DNA of 64,000 nucleotides, taken from positions 186,001-250,000 of the forward strand of contig NZ_ACJM01000001.1 in the NCBI RefSeq assembly GCF_000174415.1. Reading direction: 5' to 3'. Below the pieces are notes generated by a model, which did not search any database, was not told where the DNA came from, and saw only the letters and a program-made list of their open reading frames with translations. This DNA comes from Dethiobacter alkaliphilus AHT 1. GTDB taxonomy: Bacteria > Bacillota > Dethiobacteria > Dethiobacterales > Dethiobacteraceae. Each line of letters begins with the position of its first letter. The first letter of the stretch is position 1. Of this stretch, positions 9,996 to 18,380 are shown one piece after another. The position numbers and the translations under genes were made by a program.

Positions 9996-10071
9996 TCTTT
10001 TTAATCATTTTGCGTTAACACCTTTGACTATTCCAAGGCCCGACATTCTATTCTTAAAATGAGGTAAATTT

Positions 10072-10896
10072 ATGAAGGATATTATCGAGCTGGAGATAAA
10101 ACGCTTTGTAAACAATAGTGAGCATAATCGGCTGACTGCCACTGATAAGCCATATTTTATTGAGCCTTTGATAGGTTATGCAGATGCCCTTGATCCATTG
10201 TTTACAGACTATAAGGAGATAATAGGAGACTTTCATTTAACTCCTGCGGAGTTTTTTGCTGCAGAGTTTGGTGTGAGCAGTTTTGCTGCAGGAACAGTAA
10301 TCAGCTGGATACTTCCTATCAACAGAGAGATAATCGAGAGTAATCGATTACATTCTCGTTATCCTTCCAGAGAGTGGGCACATACCCGCTATTTCGGGGA
10401 AATGTTTAATAATAAGTTGCGGGAGCATCTACAGAAGTTTTTTAGCAGCAAAGGATTCCGTGCCGTGGCACCGTCCATTAGTAAAGAGTGGAGTAGGGTT
10501 CACTCTGAAAGAACAGGGCTTGCCTCTACCTGGTCGGAACGCCACGCAGCCTATGCCTGTGGCTTGGGAACATTTAGCTTAAACGATGCTTTAATCACAG
10601 AAAAGGGGATTGCCCACCGCTGCGGCAGCATTATAGTAGAGGCTAAGCTAGCACCTACCCCAAGGGTATATCAGGGTCCTTATGAATATTGTCTGTACTG
10701 TACTTCAAAAAAGTGTGGAGCCTGTATAAAACGCTGCCCTGCCGGTGCTATAACAGAAAAGGGCCACGACAAAGAAAAGTGTTTTAACTACACACGAAAT
10801 GAAGTTTACCCTGTCTATAACAAAGAATATGGTGTGGGAATCTCCGGCTGCGGTTTATGCCAGACAAAGGTGCCCTGTGAGCAAAAGATTCCATAG
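10072..10896 (+). CDS. 4Fe-4S protein related to epoxyqueuosine reductase QueG
   Basis: Cytosolic ferredoxin-like oxidoreductase of 274 aa. The C-terminal third has a Cys cluster (CLYCTSKKCGACIKRCPAGA, about residues 211-230), then a lone CF and a final CGLCQTKVPCE, enough for two 4Fe-4S centres. The preceding region (WSERHAAYACGLGTFS) resembles the segment that QueG proteins use around cobalamin. The N-terminal half differs from true QueG, so queuosine synthesis should not be assumed. A ribosome site GAGG precedes the ATG. It is monocistronic, ending at a hairpin shared with the convergent acetyltransferase gene. Confidence 0.7.
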   Translation: MKDIIELEIKRFVNNSEHNRLTATDKPYFIEPLIGYADALDPLFTDYKEIIGDFHLTPAEFFAAEFGVSSFAAGTVISWILPINREIIESNRLHSRYPSREWAHTRYFGEMFNNKLREHLQKFFSSKGFRAVAPSISKEWSRVHSERTGLASTWSERHAAYACGLGTFSLNDALITEKGIAHRCGSIIVEAKLAPTPRVYQGPYEYCLYCTSKKCGACIKRCPAGAITEKGHDKEKCFNYTRNEVYPVYNKEYGVGISGCGLCQTKVPCEQKIP

Positions 10897-10897
10897 A

Positions 10898-10939
10898 TAA
10901 GCATCACCCCTGAAATCATTTTTTCAGGGGTGATGCTTA
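10898..10939. terminator. Bidirectional terminator
   Basis: An A/T-flanked stem of about 17 bp (10899-10915 with 10922-10938) lies between two convergent genes and can serve both. Confidence 0.75.
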
Positions 10940-10954
10940 GCGTATTCCTGCAGG

Positions 10955-11557
10955 TTATGCTAAAGCTTTTTTTACTTGAAAAGTACCCATTTTTCTGTTT
11001 TTGTGCTGCATGATATTTTCCGACTCGATGTTAAAACCTGTTTTTTGATAGAACTTAATTGCTTGAGTATTATGGATGTTAACATCCAGATAGAGTTTAG
11101 TATGTTTTTTTGCCAACTCATTAATGATTTGGGTACCAATTCCCCGGCTGCGATATGAGTCACGGACGCATAGGCTATGAATGTAATACCCGTCTTCATC
11201 AATGTTATTGGATACAATTTTGCCCATTTTGATAAAGGTGGGGATCTTTTTTAAAAATGACCAAAGGCCGAATACCTGACAAAAAGCTTTTCCGGAAACT
11301 TGGTCAATAGCCTTTTTATCTTGGCCATGGAAGCTGACAACCACTCCGGCAATTTCTTCTTCATCCATTACGCACTCTACGTAAGGATGTGCAAAATAAT
11401 TATTTTCCATGCTCAGCAGCCTGGTAATGCATTGGACTGCTTTTTCTCTTTTACCGTATACCAGAGTATTAAATTCGATATCAGCATCGTAAATGAGAGT
11501 AGCCACCATCTGCTTATCATGTTTTTCAGGATTAAACTTTTCCAGTCTGATTTTCAT
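10955..11557 (-). CDS. GNAT-family N-acetyltransferase
   Basis: Acetyl-CoA-dependent acetyltransferase of 200 aa. Motif A is visible at about residues 128-150 (IHSLCVRDSYRSRGIGTQIINEL), with the R-x-x-G-x-G/A loop that binds the CoA pyrophosphate. It is followed by LYLDVNIHNTQAIKFYQKTGF, the standard motif B ending. The acceptor substrate is unknown. A ribosome site (GGGAGG on the minus strand) precedes ATG 11557. Confidence 0.8.
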   Translation of the reverse strand: MKIRLEKFNPEKHDKQMVATLIYDADIEFNTLVYGKREKAVQCITRLLSMENNYFAHPYVECVMDEEEIAGVVVSFHGQDKKAIDQVSGKAFCQVFGLWSFLKKIPTFIKMGKIVSNNIDEDGYYIHSLCVRDSYRSRGIGTQIINELAKKHTKLYLDVNIHNTQAIKFYQKTGFNIESENIMQHKNRKMGTFQVKKALA

Positions 11558-11706
11558 TGTTTTTTCCTCCCGACATCTTTTGCTTATATTCTACCAAGAG
11601 GCCAAAGAGGGTAAAACAGTCGAAAGGATGATTATGGTCTACATAAATAGGCTGATTTGTTATCGGGCCACACAGTAACCGTCCCTTGTCTGGTTATTTA
11701 AAGATG

Positions 11707-11734
11707 TTGAGTTTTTATGTTTATGTGTTATAAT
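11707..11734 (+). promoter_or_regulatory. Sigma-A-type promoter of metA
   Basis: TTGAGT (11707-11712), a 16-bp spacer and TATAAT (11729-11734) lie about 50 bp before the metA start. I see no SAM riboswitch or T-box in the leader. Confidence 0.65.
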
Positions 11735-11784
11735 AAAATCTATATTTTTATTAACTATCGCAGAATAAGTTGGGGTGAGTGCAG

Positions 11785-12726
11785 ATGCCTATTAAAATTC
11801 CAAATGATTTGCCGGCGGCGGAGACGTTAAACAGTGAGAATATCTTTGTCATGTCTGAGACCAGGGCGGTTGCTCAGGATATCCGGCCGTTACGAATAGC
11901 CATTCTAAACCTCATGCCCACAAAGATTTCTACGGAGACACAGCTGCTGCGCCTGATTGGGAACACGCCCTTGCAGGTGGAAGCGTATTTTGTTCATCCC
12001 AAAACCCATTGTCCGAAAAATACTCCGCAGGAGCATATGACCAGTTTTTATAAAACCTTTGATGAAATTAAGCACGAGAGGTTTGACGGGTTGATAATTA
12101 CCGGTGCTCCCATTGAGGAGATGGAGTTTGAAGAGGTTACTTATTGGGAAGAGCTCAAAGAAATTATGGAGTGGAGCCTGCATAATGTATTTTCCACATT
12201 CCATATTTGTTGGGGCGCCCAGGCCGGATTATATTATCATTATGGTATTAAGAAGCACCCTTTAAAAGAAAAAATGTTCGGTGTTTTTCCGCATACTATA
12301 ACCAAACCAAACACCATGCTGCTTAGGGGATTTGATGATGTTTTCAACGTGCCCCACTCCCGCTACACTACAGTGCACCGGGAAGATATCGAAAAAGTAA
12401 GCGAAATTGATATTCTGGCCGAATCACAAGAGGCAGGAGTTTACTTGATGAAGACAGACCAGGGCAGGCAGATTTTTGTCACCGGTCATTCCGAGTATGA
12501 TCCGCATACCCTTAAGGCCGAGTATGACAGAGACATTGCCAAAGGGCTGGATATCAAGGTGCCCCAAAACTATTTCCCCAATGATGATCCGGACAAGCCC
12601 CCTATTGTTACCTGGCGCGGGCATGCCAATTTGTTGTATTCCAACTGGCTAAATTATTTTGTCTATCAGGAAACACCGTTTGACCTAAACCAATTAAAAA
12701 AGAGCCAGGCAAAAAGGCAGAGCTAA
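11785..12726 (+). CDS. metA: Homoserine O-acetyltransferase, MetA family
   Basis: Activates homoserine for methionine synthesis. The E. coli MetA numbering holds exactly: nucleophile Cys142 (ICWGAQAG), His235 and Glu237 (TGHSEYD). Residue 111 is Glu (GAPIEEMEF). In this family Glu111 favours acetyl-CoA and Gly111, as in E. coli, favours succinyl-CoA, so this enzyme should make O-acetylhomoserine despite the family name. ATG 11785 is chosen, six bases after GGGGTGAG and with the family start MPIKIP. The upstream GTG 11779 overlaps the ribosome site. Single gene with its own promoter and terminator. Confidence 0.93.
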   Translation: MPIKIPNDLPAAETLNSENIFVMSETRAVAQDIRPLRIAILNLMPTKISTETQLLRLIGNTPLQVEAYFVHPKTHCPKNTPQEHMTSFYKTFDEIKHERFDGLIITGAPIEEMEFEEVTYWEELKEIMEWSLHNVFSTFHICWGAQAGLYYHYGIKKHPLKEKMFGVFPHTITKPNTMLLRGFDDVFNVPHSRYTTVHREDIEKVSEIDILAESQEAGVYLMKTDQGRQIFVTGHSEYDPHTLKAEYDRDIAKGLDIKVPQNYFPNDDPDKPPIVTWRGHANLLYSNWLNYFVYQETPFDLNQLKKSQAKRQS

Positions 12727-12733
12727 CCATAAA

Positions 12734-12765
12734 GGCCCCACGTTCACATTGAACGTGGGGCCTGC
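12734..12765. terminator. Terminator between convergent metA and glnS
   Basis: A 13-bp perfect stem (12734-12746 with 12750-12762) with a 3-nt loop is followed by a T-rich stretch. It can serve both converging genes. Confidence 0.8.
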
Positions 12766-12766
12766 T

Positions 12767-14464
12767 TTATTTATTTTTCTTGGCCCAGGTGTCCCTTAGG
12801 CCTACGATACGGTTGTAAATGATGTTACCTTTGGCTGCATCCACATGATCCAGGTAGAAGTAACCTTTGCGCATAAACTGAAAACGGCTCCCCGCCGGTG
12901 CTTCGGCAATGGCCGGTTCTGCCGGTACATCGGTGAGGGTAATCAGTGAATCGGGATTTATATTGTTTAAGAAATCACCGTTTTCTTCATCCTCGGGATT
13001 CTCTTTGGTAAACAGATTATCGTACATACGCACAGTAATTTTTTCGGCGTGCTTTGCCGACACCCAATGGATAACGCCCTTTACTTTTTTACCGCTGGTG
13101 TCCTGCCCGCTTTTGGTCTGCGGGTCATAAGTACAGCGCAGCTCAACAACCTTGCCGTCGGCGTCCTTTATTACTTCTTCACAGAGAATCACGTACGCGC
13201 CTTTCAGGCGTACTTCTTTGCCGGGAGCCAACCTGTGAAACTTCTTGGGCGGCTCTTCCATGAAGTCTTCCTGTTCAATATAGATTTCCCGGCCAAAGGG
13301 AACCTGGCGTGTACCGGCATTTTCGTCGCCCGGCATATTTTCCAGTTCCAGCATTTCCGCTTTATCCTCCGGCCAGTTAGTGATCACCACTTTTAGAGGG
13401 TCTAAAACCGCCATCATACGATGGGCTTTTTCGCCCAAATCTTCCCTGATACAGTGCTCAAACATAGCCAAATCCACTGTGCTGTCAGCTCTGGCCACGC
13501 CAACCCGTTCCTGAAAGTCGGCAATGGCCGCAGGTGTAATGCCCCGCCTACGTAAACCGGCAATGGTGGGCATTCTGGGATCATCCCAGCCCTCCACATG
13601 ATTCTCTTCCACCAAGCGACGCAGTTTTCGCTTACTCATCACGGTGTAGGTCATATTCAGCCGGGCAAACTCGGTTTGCTGAGAGCGGCTCTTCATTACT
13701 TCCGGCATCAGCTCCAGCGCGTTGTCCACAATCCAGTCATAGAGCGGCCGGTGATCGCTGTACTCAATGGAGCAGAGGGAGTGGGTGATGCCCTCCAGTG
13801 AATCGGTAAAAGGATGGTCAAAATCATACATGGGGTAGATACACCATTTATCTCCGGTGCGGTGGTGATGGGCATGGAGTATGCGGTAAATTACCGGATC
13901 CCGCATGTTCAGATTGCCGGAAGACATATCTATTTTGGCCCGCAGTACCTTGGAGCCGTTGGGGAATTCACCCTGGCGCATCCGTTCAAAAAGATCCAGG
14001 TTTTCCTCCGCGGAGCGGTCACGGTACGGACTGTTTTTGCCCGGTTCTGTCAGGGTTCCTCTGTATTCCCTGATTTGTTCCGGGTCCAAGTCGCAGACGT
14101 AAGCCCGGCCCGCTTTAATTAGTTTTTGCGCAAACTCATACTTGATTTCAAAGGAGTCGGAGGTAAAGAACAGACGGTCTTCCCAATCCACCCCCAGCCA
14201 GCGGAGGTCTTCCAGAATGGAGTCCACAAACTCCTGCTCTTCTTTGATGGGATTGGTATCATCGAAGCGTACATTAAATTTGCCGTTAAAAGTTTTCGCC
14301 AGATTGTAATTTAATAAAACAGCCTTGGCATGTCCAATATGCAGGTAACCGTTTGGCTCCGGCGGAAACCGGGTATGTACCGACCCGTTGTTTTTTCCCT
14401 CTTCCACATCTTTTTTGATGAGGTTATGGATAAAGTTGGTTTGAACTTCAGTTTCGTTTGACAT
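12767..14464 (-). CDS. glnS: Glutaminyl-tRNA synthetase
   Basis: Charges tRNA-Gln directly. Class I synthetase, 565 aa, close to E. coli GlnRS (554). The HIGH motif is [11 protein letters not shown] (about residues 38-48) and the KMSKS-type loop is VMSKRKL (about 276). The C-terminal two-barrel anticodon domain is complete. GlnRS is patchily distributed in Firmicutes, most of which make Gln-tRNA through GatCAB, so its presence suggests an old acquisition (inference). It has its own promoter on the minus strand. Confidence 0.96.
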   Translation of the reverse strand: MSNETEVQTNFIHNLIKKDVEEGKNNGSVHTRFPPEPNGYLHIGHAKAVLLNYNLAKTFNGKFNVRFDDTNPIKEEQEFVDSILEDLRWLGVDWEDRLFFTSDSFEIKYEFAQKLIKAGRAYVCDLDPEQIREYRGTLTEPGKNSPYRDRSAEENLDLFERMRQGEFPNGSKVLRAKIDMSSGNLNMRDPVIYRILHAHHHRTGDKWCIYPMYDFDHPFTDSLEGITHSLCSIEYSDHRPLYDWIVDNALELMPEVMKSRSQQTEFARLNMTYTVMSKRKLRRLVEENHVEGWDDPRMPTIAGLRRRGITPAAIADFQERVGVARADSTVDLAMFEHCIREDLGEKAHRMMAVLDPLKVVITNWPEDKAEMLELENMPGDENAGTRQVPFGREIYIEQEDFMEEPPKKFHRLAPGKEVRLKGAYVILCEEVIKDADGKVVELRCTYDPQTKSGQDTSGKKVKGVIHWVSAKHAEKITVRMYDNLFTKENPEDEENGDFLNNINPDSLITLTDVPAEPAIAEAPAGSRFQFMRKGYFYLDHVDAAKGNIIYNRIVGLRDTWAKKNK

Positions 14465-14531
14465 CTGTTACTCCCCCTTATGCTCAAACCCGCAAAACGG
14501 GTTCATAGAAAGTTTTTACGCTGCTCTTTTC

Positions 14532-14560
14532 TTTATACTCTATCCTATTATAGCAGACAA
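14532..14560 (-). promoter_or_regulatory. Promoter of glnS
   Basis: Read on the minus strand: TTGTCT, a 17-bp spacer and TATAAA, about 70 bp before the glnS start codon. Confidence 0.6.
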
Positions 14561-14646
14561 GCCCCAATGGAAACAAATCCCTTAGCATACTTATCCCTTC
14601 CATTAGGGAGAATAGAAATGATAAAAACCTAAGGGAGGTTTATCCA

Positions 14647-16767
14647 TTGTCAATTAAAGACATCTTCAGTTCCTTTACCAAAAGTGCGGAAACAATGAGG
14701 GGTGATGACAAAACCTTTGCCGCGGACCTGACCAATAAAGATTTTAACGACCCCGCCGTGCATGAGCATGGCAGCCCGGTGGACTATCAAAAAATTGAAA
14801 AATCACCGGACATGGAAAAGGTTCATCAGTGGCAGCGCGACCATATTAAAAAGGACGATCAAAGCAAAGAGGGCTATCCCCTAAACGTTATTATCGACCC
14901 CGCCATGCGGGAGATGTATCAGGTAGTACATAATGCGGAAATGACCAACGTTTTTGACCGTTTTGCCCAGCAGCAGCCCACCCAGTGTAAATTCTGCATT
15001 GAGGGCTTATCCTGTCAGCTTTGTGCCAATGGCCCCTGCCGTATAAGCAAAAAAGCTCCCCGCGGCACCTGCGGCGTGGACGCCCACACCATGGTGGCCA
15101 GAAACTTTATGTACCGCCACGTCACCATCGGTACCGCCGCCAATATCTTTCACTGCCACCAGGCCGCCAGAACGCTTAAGGCTGCCGGAGAGCATCCCCA
15201 AAGCGGCCTGAAAATCCGCGATGCGGAGAAACTCAAGAAATATGCGGATATGGCAGGGCTTGATGCCAACCAGCCCATTGAAAAGCTGGCGGTGGACTTT
15301 GCCGACTGGGTAATGAATGATATCCATGCCCCGTTCCATGTGGAATCAAAAACAGTGGAAGCTTTTGCTCCTGCCCGCAGAAAAGAACTGTGGCGTAAAC
15401 TGGGCATCTTTCCCGGCGGCGGCTACAGCGAAGTAGCTTACGCCCAAACCCAGTGTATGACCAACTTCACCTCCGACCCGGTGGAATTTTTGGTCAGAGG
15501 TGTGCGCCTCGGCGTTGCCAACGAATACCAGGGCCTGTTTATGCTAAATATTCTCCAGGAAATTTTGATGGGAACCCAGGCTATTACCAAGAAGCAGCAA
15601 AACATGGGACTGTTAAAAGAAAACAAGGTCAATGTCATCACCAACGGCCATATGCCGCTGTTGGCCCATGTGGCCATTGATCTGGCTTCCAGCGAAGAAT
15701 GGCAGCAGAAAGCCAAAGATGCGGGAGCCGAAGGAATTCAGATTTTGGGCCATGTTTGTGAAGGGCAGCAGTTGATTAACTATGAAGGAACCCATAACCA
15801 GAGCGCTTACGCCGGGCAGGAAGGCGAATGGCTCTCCCAGGAGTATCTGTTGGCCACCGGCGTGGTAGACCTTTTCATGTTTGACTATAACTGTACCGTT
15901 CCCACCATGCCGCTCTTTGCCAAGAAGTTTGGCACAAAACTCCTCAGTACCCATCCCGTCATTAAGCTGCAGGGCACCGATACCCTGGACTTTGTGCCGG
16001 AAAAAATGCAGGAACAGGCGGCCAAAGCACTGGATATGGCCATCGAATCATTTAAAAACCGTAAGGCCGAAGGCCGTGAAACCTACATCCCGCCCCACGT
16101 ATCCGACTGCATGGTGGGCTTTAGTACCGAATCCATCAAAAATGCTCTGGGTGGCAGCTTTAAACCCCTCATCGACCAGATCGCCAACGGTAACATCCGT
16201 GGCGTAGCCACCATCGTGGGCTGCACCACCGCCCGCTACGGACAGGGCGGCAGCAACATTTTCAAGATTACCAAAGGCTTAATAGAAAACAATATTCTGG
16301 TCCTCTCCGGCGGCTGTACTTCCTCGGTTATGGAATACACCGGGCTTACCGATCCCAAAGCGGCGGAAGAATGCGGCGACACCCTTAAAGCTGTCTGCCA
16401 GCAGCTAGGCATTCCACCCGTGTTGACCTACGGCGCCTGTGTGGACATCGGCAAGATGACGCAAACCGCCATGGAACTGGCCGATGCTTTGGATGTGGAC
16501 ACCAACAAGCTGCCTCTTGTTATCGGCGCACCGGAATACCTGGAGCAAAAAGCTGTGGCCGACGCCTGTACAGCGGTAGCTCTGGGCTGGCTCGTCCACG
16601 TAGCCCCCGTTCCCTCCATCACCGGCAGCGAAGTAGTAGTCAAAACCCTCACCGAAACCACAGAAACCCTGGGCCTGGGTAAAGTAGTAGTAGAAATGGA
16701 CGCCGAAAAAACAGTCCAAATCTACGTCGACCACATCGAACAAAAACGCAAAGAATTAGGCATCTAA
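14647..16767 (+). CDS. cooS: Anaerobic Ni-Fe carbon monoxide dehydrogenase catalytic subunit
   Basis: Interconverts CO and CO2 using the Ni-4Fe-4S C-cluster. B-cluster ligands are Cys123, Cys126, Cys131 and Cys142. Candidate C-cluster ligands appear in order: NGHMPLLAH (His), GHVCEGQ, DYNCTVP, VGCTTAR, GGCTSSV and YGACVDI. The subunit-bridging D-cluster looks altered: Cys114 and Cys117 form CxxC, while the Cys immediately before the B-cluster in the Carboxydothermus enzyme is Ser122 here. Length is 706 aa versus about 640, with an extra N-terminal ~75 residues. Start is TTG 14647 behind AAGGGAGG. No cooF, cooC or acetyl-CoA synthase gene is adjacent, so its electron partner is elsewhere. Confidence 0.93.
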   Translation: MSIKDIFSSFTKSAETMRGDDKTFAADLTNKDFNDPAVHEHGSPVDYQKIEKSPDMEKVHQWQRDHIKKDDQSKEGYPLNVIIDPAMREMYQVVHNAEMTNVFDRFAQQQPTQCKFCIEGLSCQLCANGPCRISKKAPRGTCGVDAHTMVARNFMYRHVTIGTAANIFHCHQAARTLKAAGEHPQSGLKIRDAEKLKKYADMAGLDANQPIEKLAVDFADWVMNDIHAPFHVESKTVEAFAPARRKELWRKLGIFPGGGYSEVAYAQTQCMTNFTSDPVEFLVRGVRLGVANEYQGLFMLNILQEILMGTQAITKKQQNMGLLKENKVNVITNGHMPLLAHVAIDLASSEEWQQKAKDAGAEGIQILGHVCEGQQLINYEGTHNQSAYAGQEGEWLSQEYLLATGVVDLFMFDYNCTVPTMPLFAKKFGTKLLSTHPVIKLQGTDTLDFVPEKMQEQAAKALDMAIESFKNRKAEGRETYIPPHVSDCMVGFSTESIKNALGGSFKPLIDQIANGNIRGVATIVGCTTARYGQGGSNIFKITKGLIENNILVLSGGCTSSVMEYTGLTDPKAAEECGDTLKAVCQQLGIPPVLTYGACVDIGKMTQTAMELADALDVDTNKLPLVIGAPEYLEQKAVADACTAVALGWLVHVAPVPSITGSEVVVKTLTETTETLGLGKVVVEMDAEKTVQIYVDHIEQKRKELGI

Positions 16768-16768
16768 A

Positions 16769-16797
16769 TGGGACAAGGGGACAGGTCAACTGTCCCA
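16769..16797. repeat. Short palindromic repeat, copy 1
   Basis: Arms TGGGACA and TGTCCCA flank a core that contains, on the minus strand, ACCTGTCCC. The same core inside different but still complementary arms recurs at 32542-32573 and 32577-32607. Confidence 0.6.
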
Positions 16798-16805
16798 CTT
16801 TCTCA

Positions 16806-16847
16806 AAGCACTCAGGGAAAACTATTGTTCCCTGAGTGCTTTTTTTT
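16806..16847 (+). terminator. Terminator of cooS
   Basis: A 14-bp perfect stem (16806-16819 with 16828-16841) is followed by eight Ts. Confidence 0.9.
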
Positions 16848-16867
16848 ACCGCACCCCCAAAGGCACC

Positions 16868-16896
16868 TTGACTGTTCGGACCATATTTAGTACTAT
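16868..16896 (+). promoter_or_regulatory. Promoter of the toxin-antitoxin operon
   Basis: TTGACT (16868-16873), a 17-bp spacer and TACTAT (16891-16896) lie just before the AGGAGG of the antitoxin gene. Confidence 0.65.
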
Positions 16897-16918
16897 ATTT
16901 GTACAGGAGGTGGCATTT

Positions 16919-17200
16919 GTGAACAGTAAAGAGGATATCAGGCCTATTTCTTATATTAAAGCGCATGCTGCTGAGGTGCTTGCTCAGGTAAATGAGACTC
17001 ATCGACCGGTCTATGTAACCCAAAACGGTGAGGCTAAAGCTGTGTTAGTGGACACTGAAACGTTTGAGAAAATGAAGAAGGCGCTTGGCTTATTAAAGTT
17101 GCTAGCCCAAGGCGAGCGTAATATTGCTGAAGGAAATGTTATAGCCCAGGAAGATGTTTTTGCAACCATGGAACGTGAGTTGGGAATAGATGATGAGTGA
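16919..17200 (+). CDS. Type II antitoxin, Phd/RelB-like
   Basis: Antitoxin of about 93 aa. The N-terminal half (IRPISYIKAHAAEVL, then RPVYVTQNGEAKAVLVDTETFEKM) is the DNA-binding Phd/YefM-type fold. The acidic C-terminus should wrap the toxin. Start is GTG 16919, eight bases after a consensus AGGAGG. A more upstream in-frame TTG at 16868 is actually the -35 box. It overlaps the toxin gene, the usual arrangement for coupling. The antitoxin normally represses its own promoter. Confidence 0.85.
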   Translation: MNSKEDIRPISYIKAHAAEVLAQVNETHRPVYVTQNGEAKAVLVDTETFEKMKKALGLLKLLAQGERNIAEGNVIAQEDVFATMERELGIDDE

Positions 17201-17519
17201 AGAACTCTATAGTGTTGTTTGGACGAAAACGGCTCTGCAAGATCTGCAAAGTATAATTAGATATATTTCCTCCCACAGTAATCGTCAGGCAAAGAATATC
17301 TATGTGGAGATTAAAGAGCACGTTAAAGATTTGCGGCAATTACCTTTCAGGGGAAGGGTTGTTCCTGAACTGCAGTTTTTTGGGGTATTGATTTACAGGG
17401 AGCTTATCGTTAAGCCCTGGAGAATTATTTATAAGCTTGAAGGTAAGAATGTCTGGATACTAGCAGTAATCGATGGAAGAAGAAATGTGGAAGATATATT
17501 GTTTAACAGGTTAGTATAG
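17190..17519 (+). CDS. Type II toxin, RelE/ParE superfamily
   Basis: Small basic toxin of 109 aa. It shows the fold pattern VVWTKTALQDLQSIIRYI, then a long helix with LRQLPFRGRVVPEL, then YRELIVKPWRIIYKLEG and ILAVIDGRRNVEDIL. RelE members cleave ribosome-bound mRNA and ParE members poison gyrase, and sequence alone does not decide which. Start is ATG 17190 or the next codon 17193, overlapping the antitoxin stop. The pair sits between terminators, like a small stabilising module. Confidence 0.85.
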   Translation: MMSEELYSVVWTKTALQDLQSIIRYISSHSNRQAKNIYVEIKEHVKDLRQLPFRGRVVPELQFFGVLIYRELIVKPWRIIYKLEGKNVWILAVIDGRRNVEDILFNRLV

Positions 17520-17536
17520 AAAGCGATGTGGCAGAG

Positions 17537-17569
17537 AAGGGGCTAATCGCAAGATTAGCCCCTTGTTTA
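17537..17569 (+). terminator. Terminator of the toxin-antitoxin operon
   Basis: A 12-bp stem (17537-17548 with 17553-17564), GCAA tetraloop and T-rich tail. Confidence 0.8.
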
Positions 17570-17670
17570 TACCGGAAGTAAATTATAACGCTTCGTAGTT
17601 TGCGAAGCTGCTAAGGTAACCGGTATTGAAAAGCACGCGTTGAGGGAGCTGAATAAGCGTGCCTTTCTTA
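17570..17670. repeat. ~100-nt structured dispersed repeat, copy A
   Basis: Nearly identical to 57891-57990. It begins TACCGG, which can pair with CCGGTA about 45 nt later, enclosing a small hairpin (GCTTCG.../...CGAAGC). A second hairpin has GCACGC/GCGTGC arms around an 18-nt loop, and the element ends CCTTTCTTA. Both copies directly follow a Rho-independent terminator. It could be an IS200/IS605-like miniature element or a conserved RNA. Confidence 0.75.
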
Positions 17671-17678
17671 TGAGAACG

Positions 17679-18380
17679 TCAGGTTTTATTCTGGTTTTTG
17701 AGGAGATCCAGGTGAACTCTGCCATCTTTTAATTCCACTATTCTGTCGGTTCTTTCTGCTACTTTTTTGTCATGGGTTATTACAATAAAAGTCGACTGGA
17801 ATTCCTGATTTATTTCCTTTAGCAGGTTGTAGATTTTATCAGTGGTTTCCGAATCCAGGTTGCCGGTGGGCTCATCGGCCAAAATTACTTTAGGTCTGTT
17901 AATTAGGGCCCGGGCAATGGCGGCTCTTTGCTGCTGCCCCCCTGACATATCGGTGGATAAATTATTTTTCACTTTTTCCAGGCCCACAATTTCGATAAGC
18001 TCTTCCGCTCTGCGGAGAATCTCTTTGTCAGGCTTTTTGTTTTTTATCAGATACGGTATCAGTACATTTTCCAGTGTTGTAAACTCAGGCAGTAGGTAAT
18101 GAAACTGAAAAACAAAGCCCAGCGTCTCATTTCTTAGTTTGGCCAGTTCTTTGTTGTTCAGGCTTACAGTATCCACATTGTTAATGAGAACTTTCCCGCT
18201 GGTTGGTTTGTCTAAGGTGCCGATAATATTTAGCAGGGTGCTTTTGCCACTGCCCGATTCGCCAATAATAGAGTTGAAAGATCCTGGTTCAAAGCTCAGG
18301 TTAATATCAAAAAGAACCTGGGTTTTTACTTTAGTTCCATAGACTTTATCTATATTTTGCAAAGTGAGAATCTTATCCAT
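17679..18380 (-). CDS. ABC exporter ATPase, LolD/MacB type
   Basis: ATP-binding subunit of 233 aa. Walker A is GESGSGKST (about residues 38-46), the signature is MSGGQQQR, and Walker B is VILADEPTG followed by the LDSETT D-loop and a TxxH switch (ITHD). Together with the FtsX-like permease just upstream it forms a mechanotransmission-type ABC system that acts on envelope lipids, peptides or antibiotics. The two genes overlap by 8 bp. Confidence 0.9.
   Translation of the reverse strand: MDKILTLQNIDKVYGTKVKTQVLFDINLSFEPGSFNSIIGESGSGKSTLLNIIGTLDKPTSGKVLINNVDTVSLNNKELAKLRNETLGFVFQFHYLLPEFTTLENVLIPYLIKNKKPDKEILRRAEELIEIVGLEKVKNNLSTDMSGGQQQRAAIARALINRPKVILADEPTGNLDSETTDKIYNLLKEINQEFQSTFIVITHDKKVAERTDRIVELKDGRVHLDLLKNQNKT

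Noticed and set aside
14565-14640. CCCTTAG...CTAAGGG inverted repeat before cooS as a CooA or Crp-type operator
   Set aside because: The arms are about 50 nt apart and do not resemble known CooA, RcoM or Crp half-sites, so nothing specific can be claimed.
16868-16918. Upstream TTG start for the antitoxin
   Set aside because: The TTG is the -35 box of a good promoter and the TACTAT -10 box is inside the frame. GTG 16919 has the AGGAGG.
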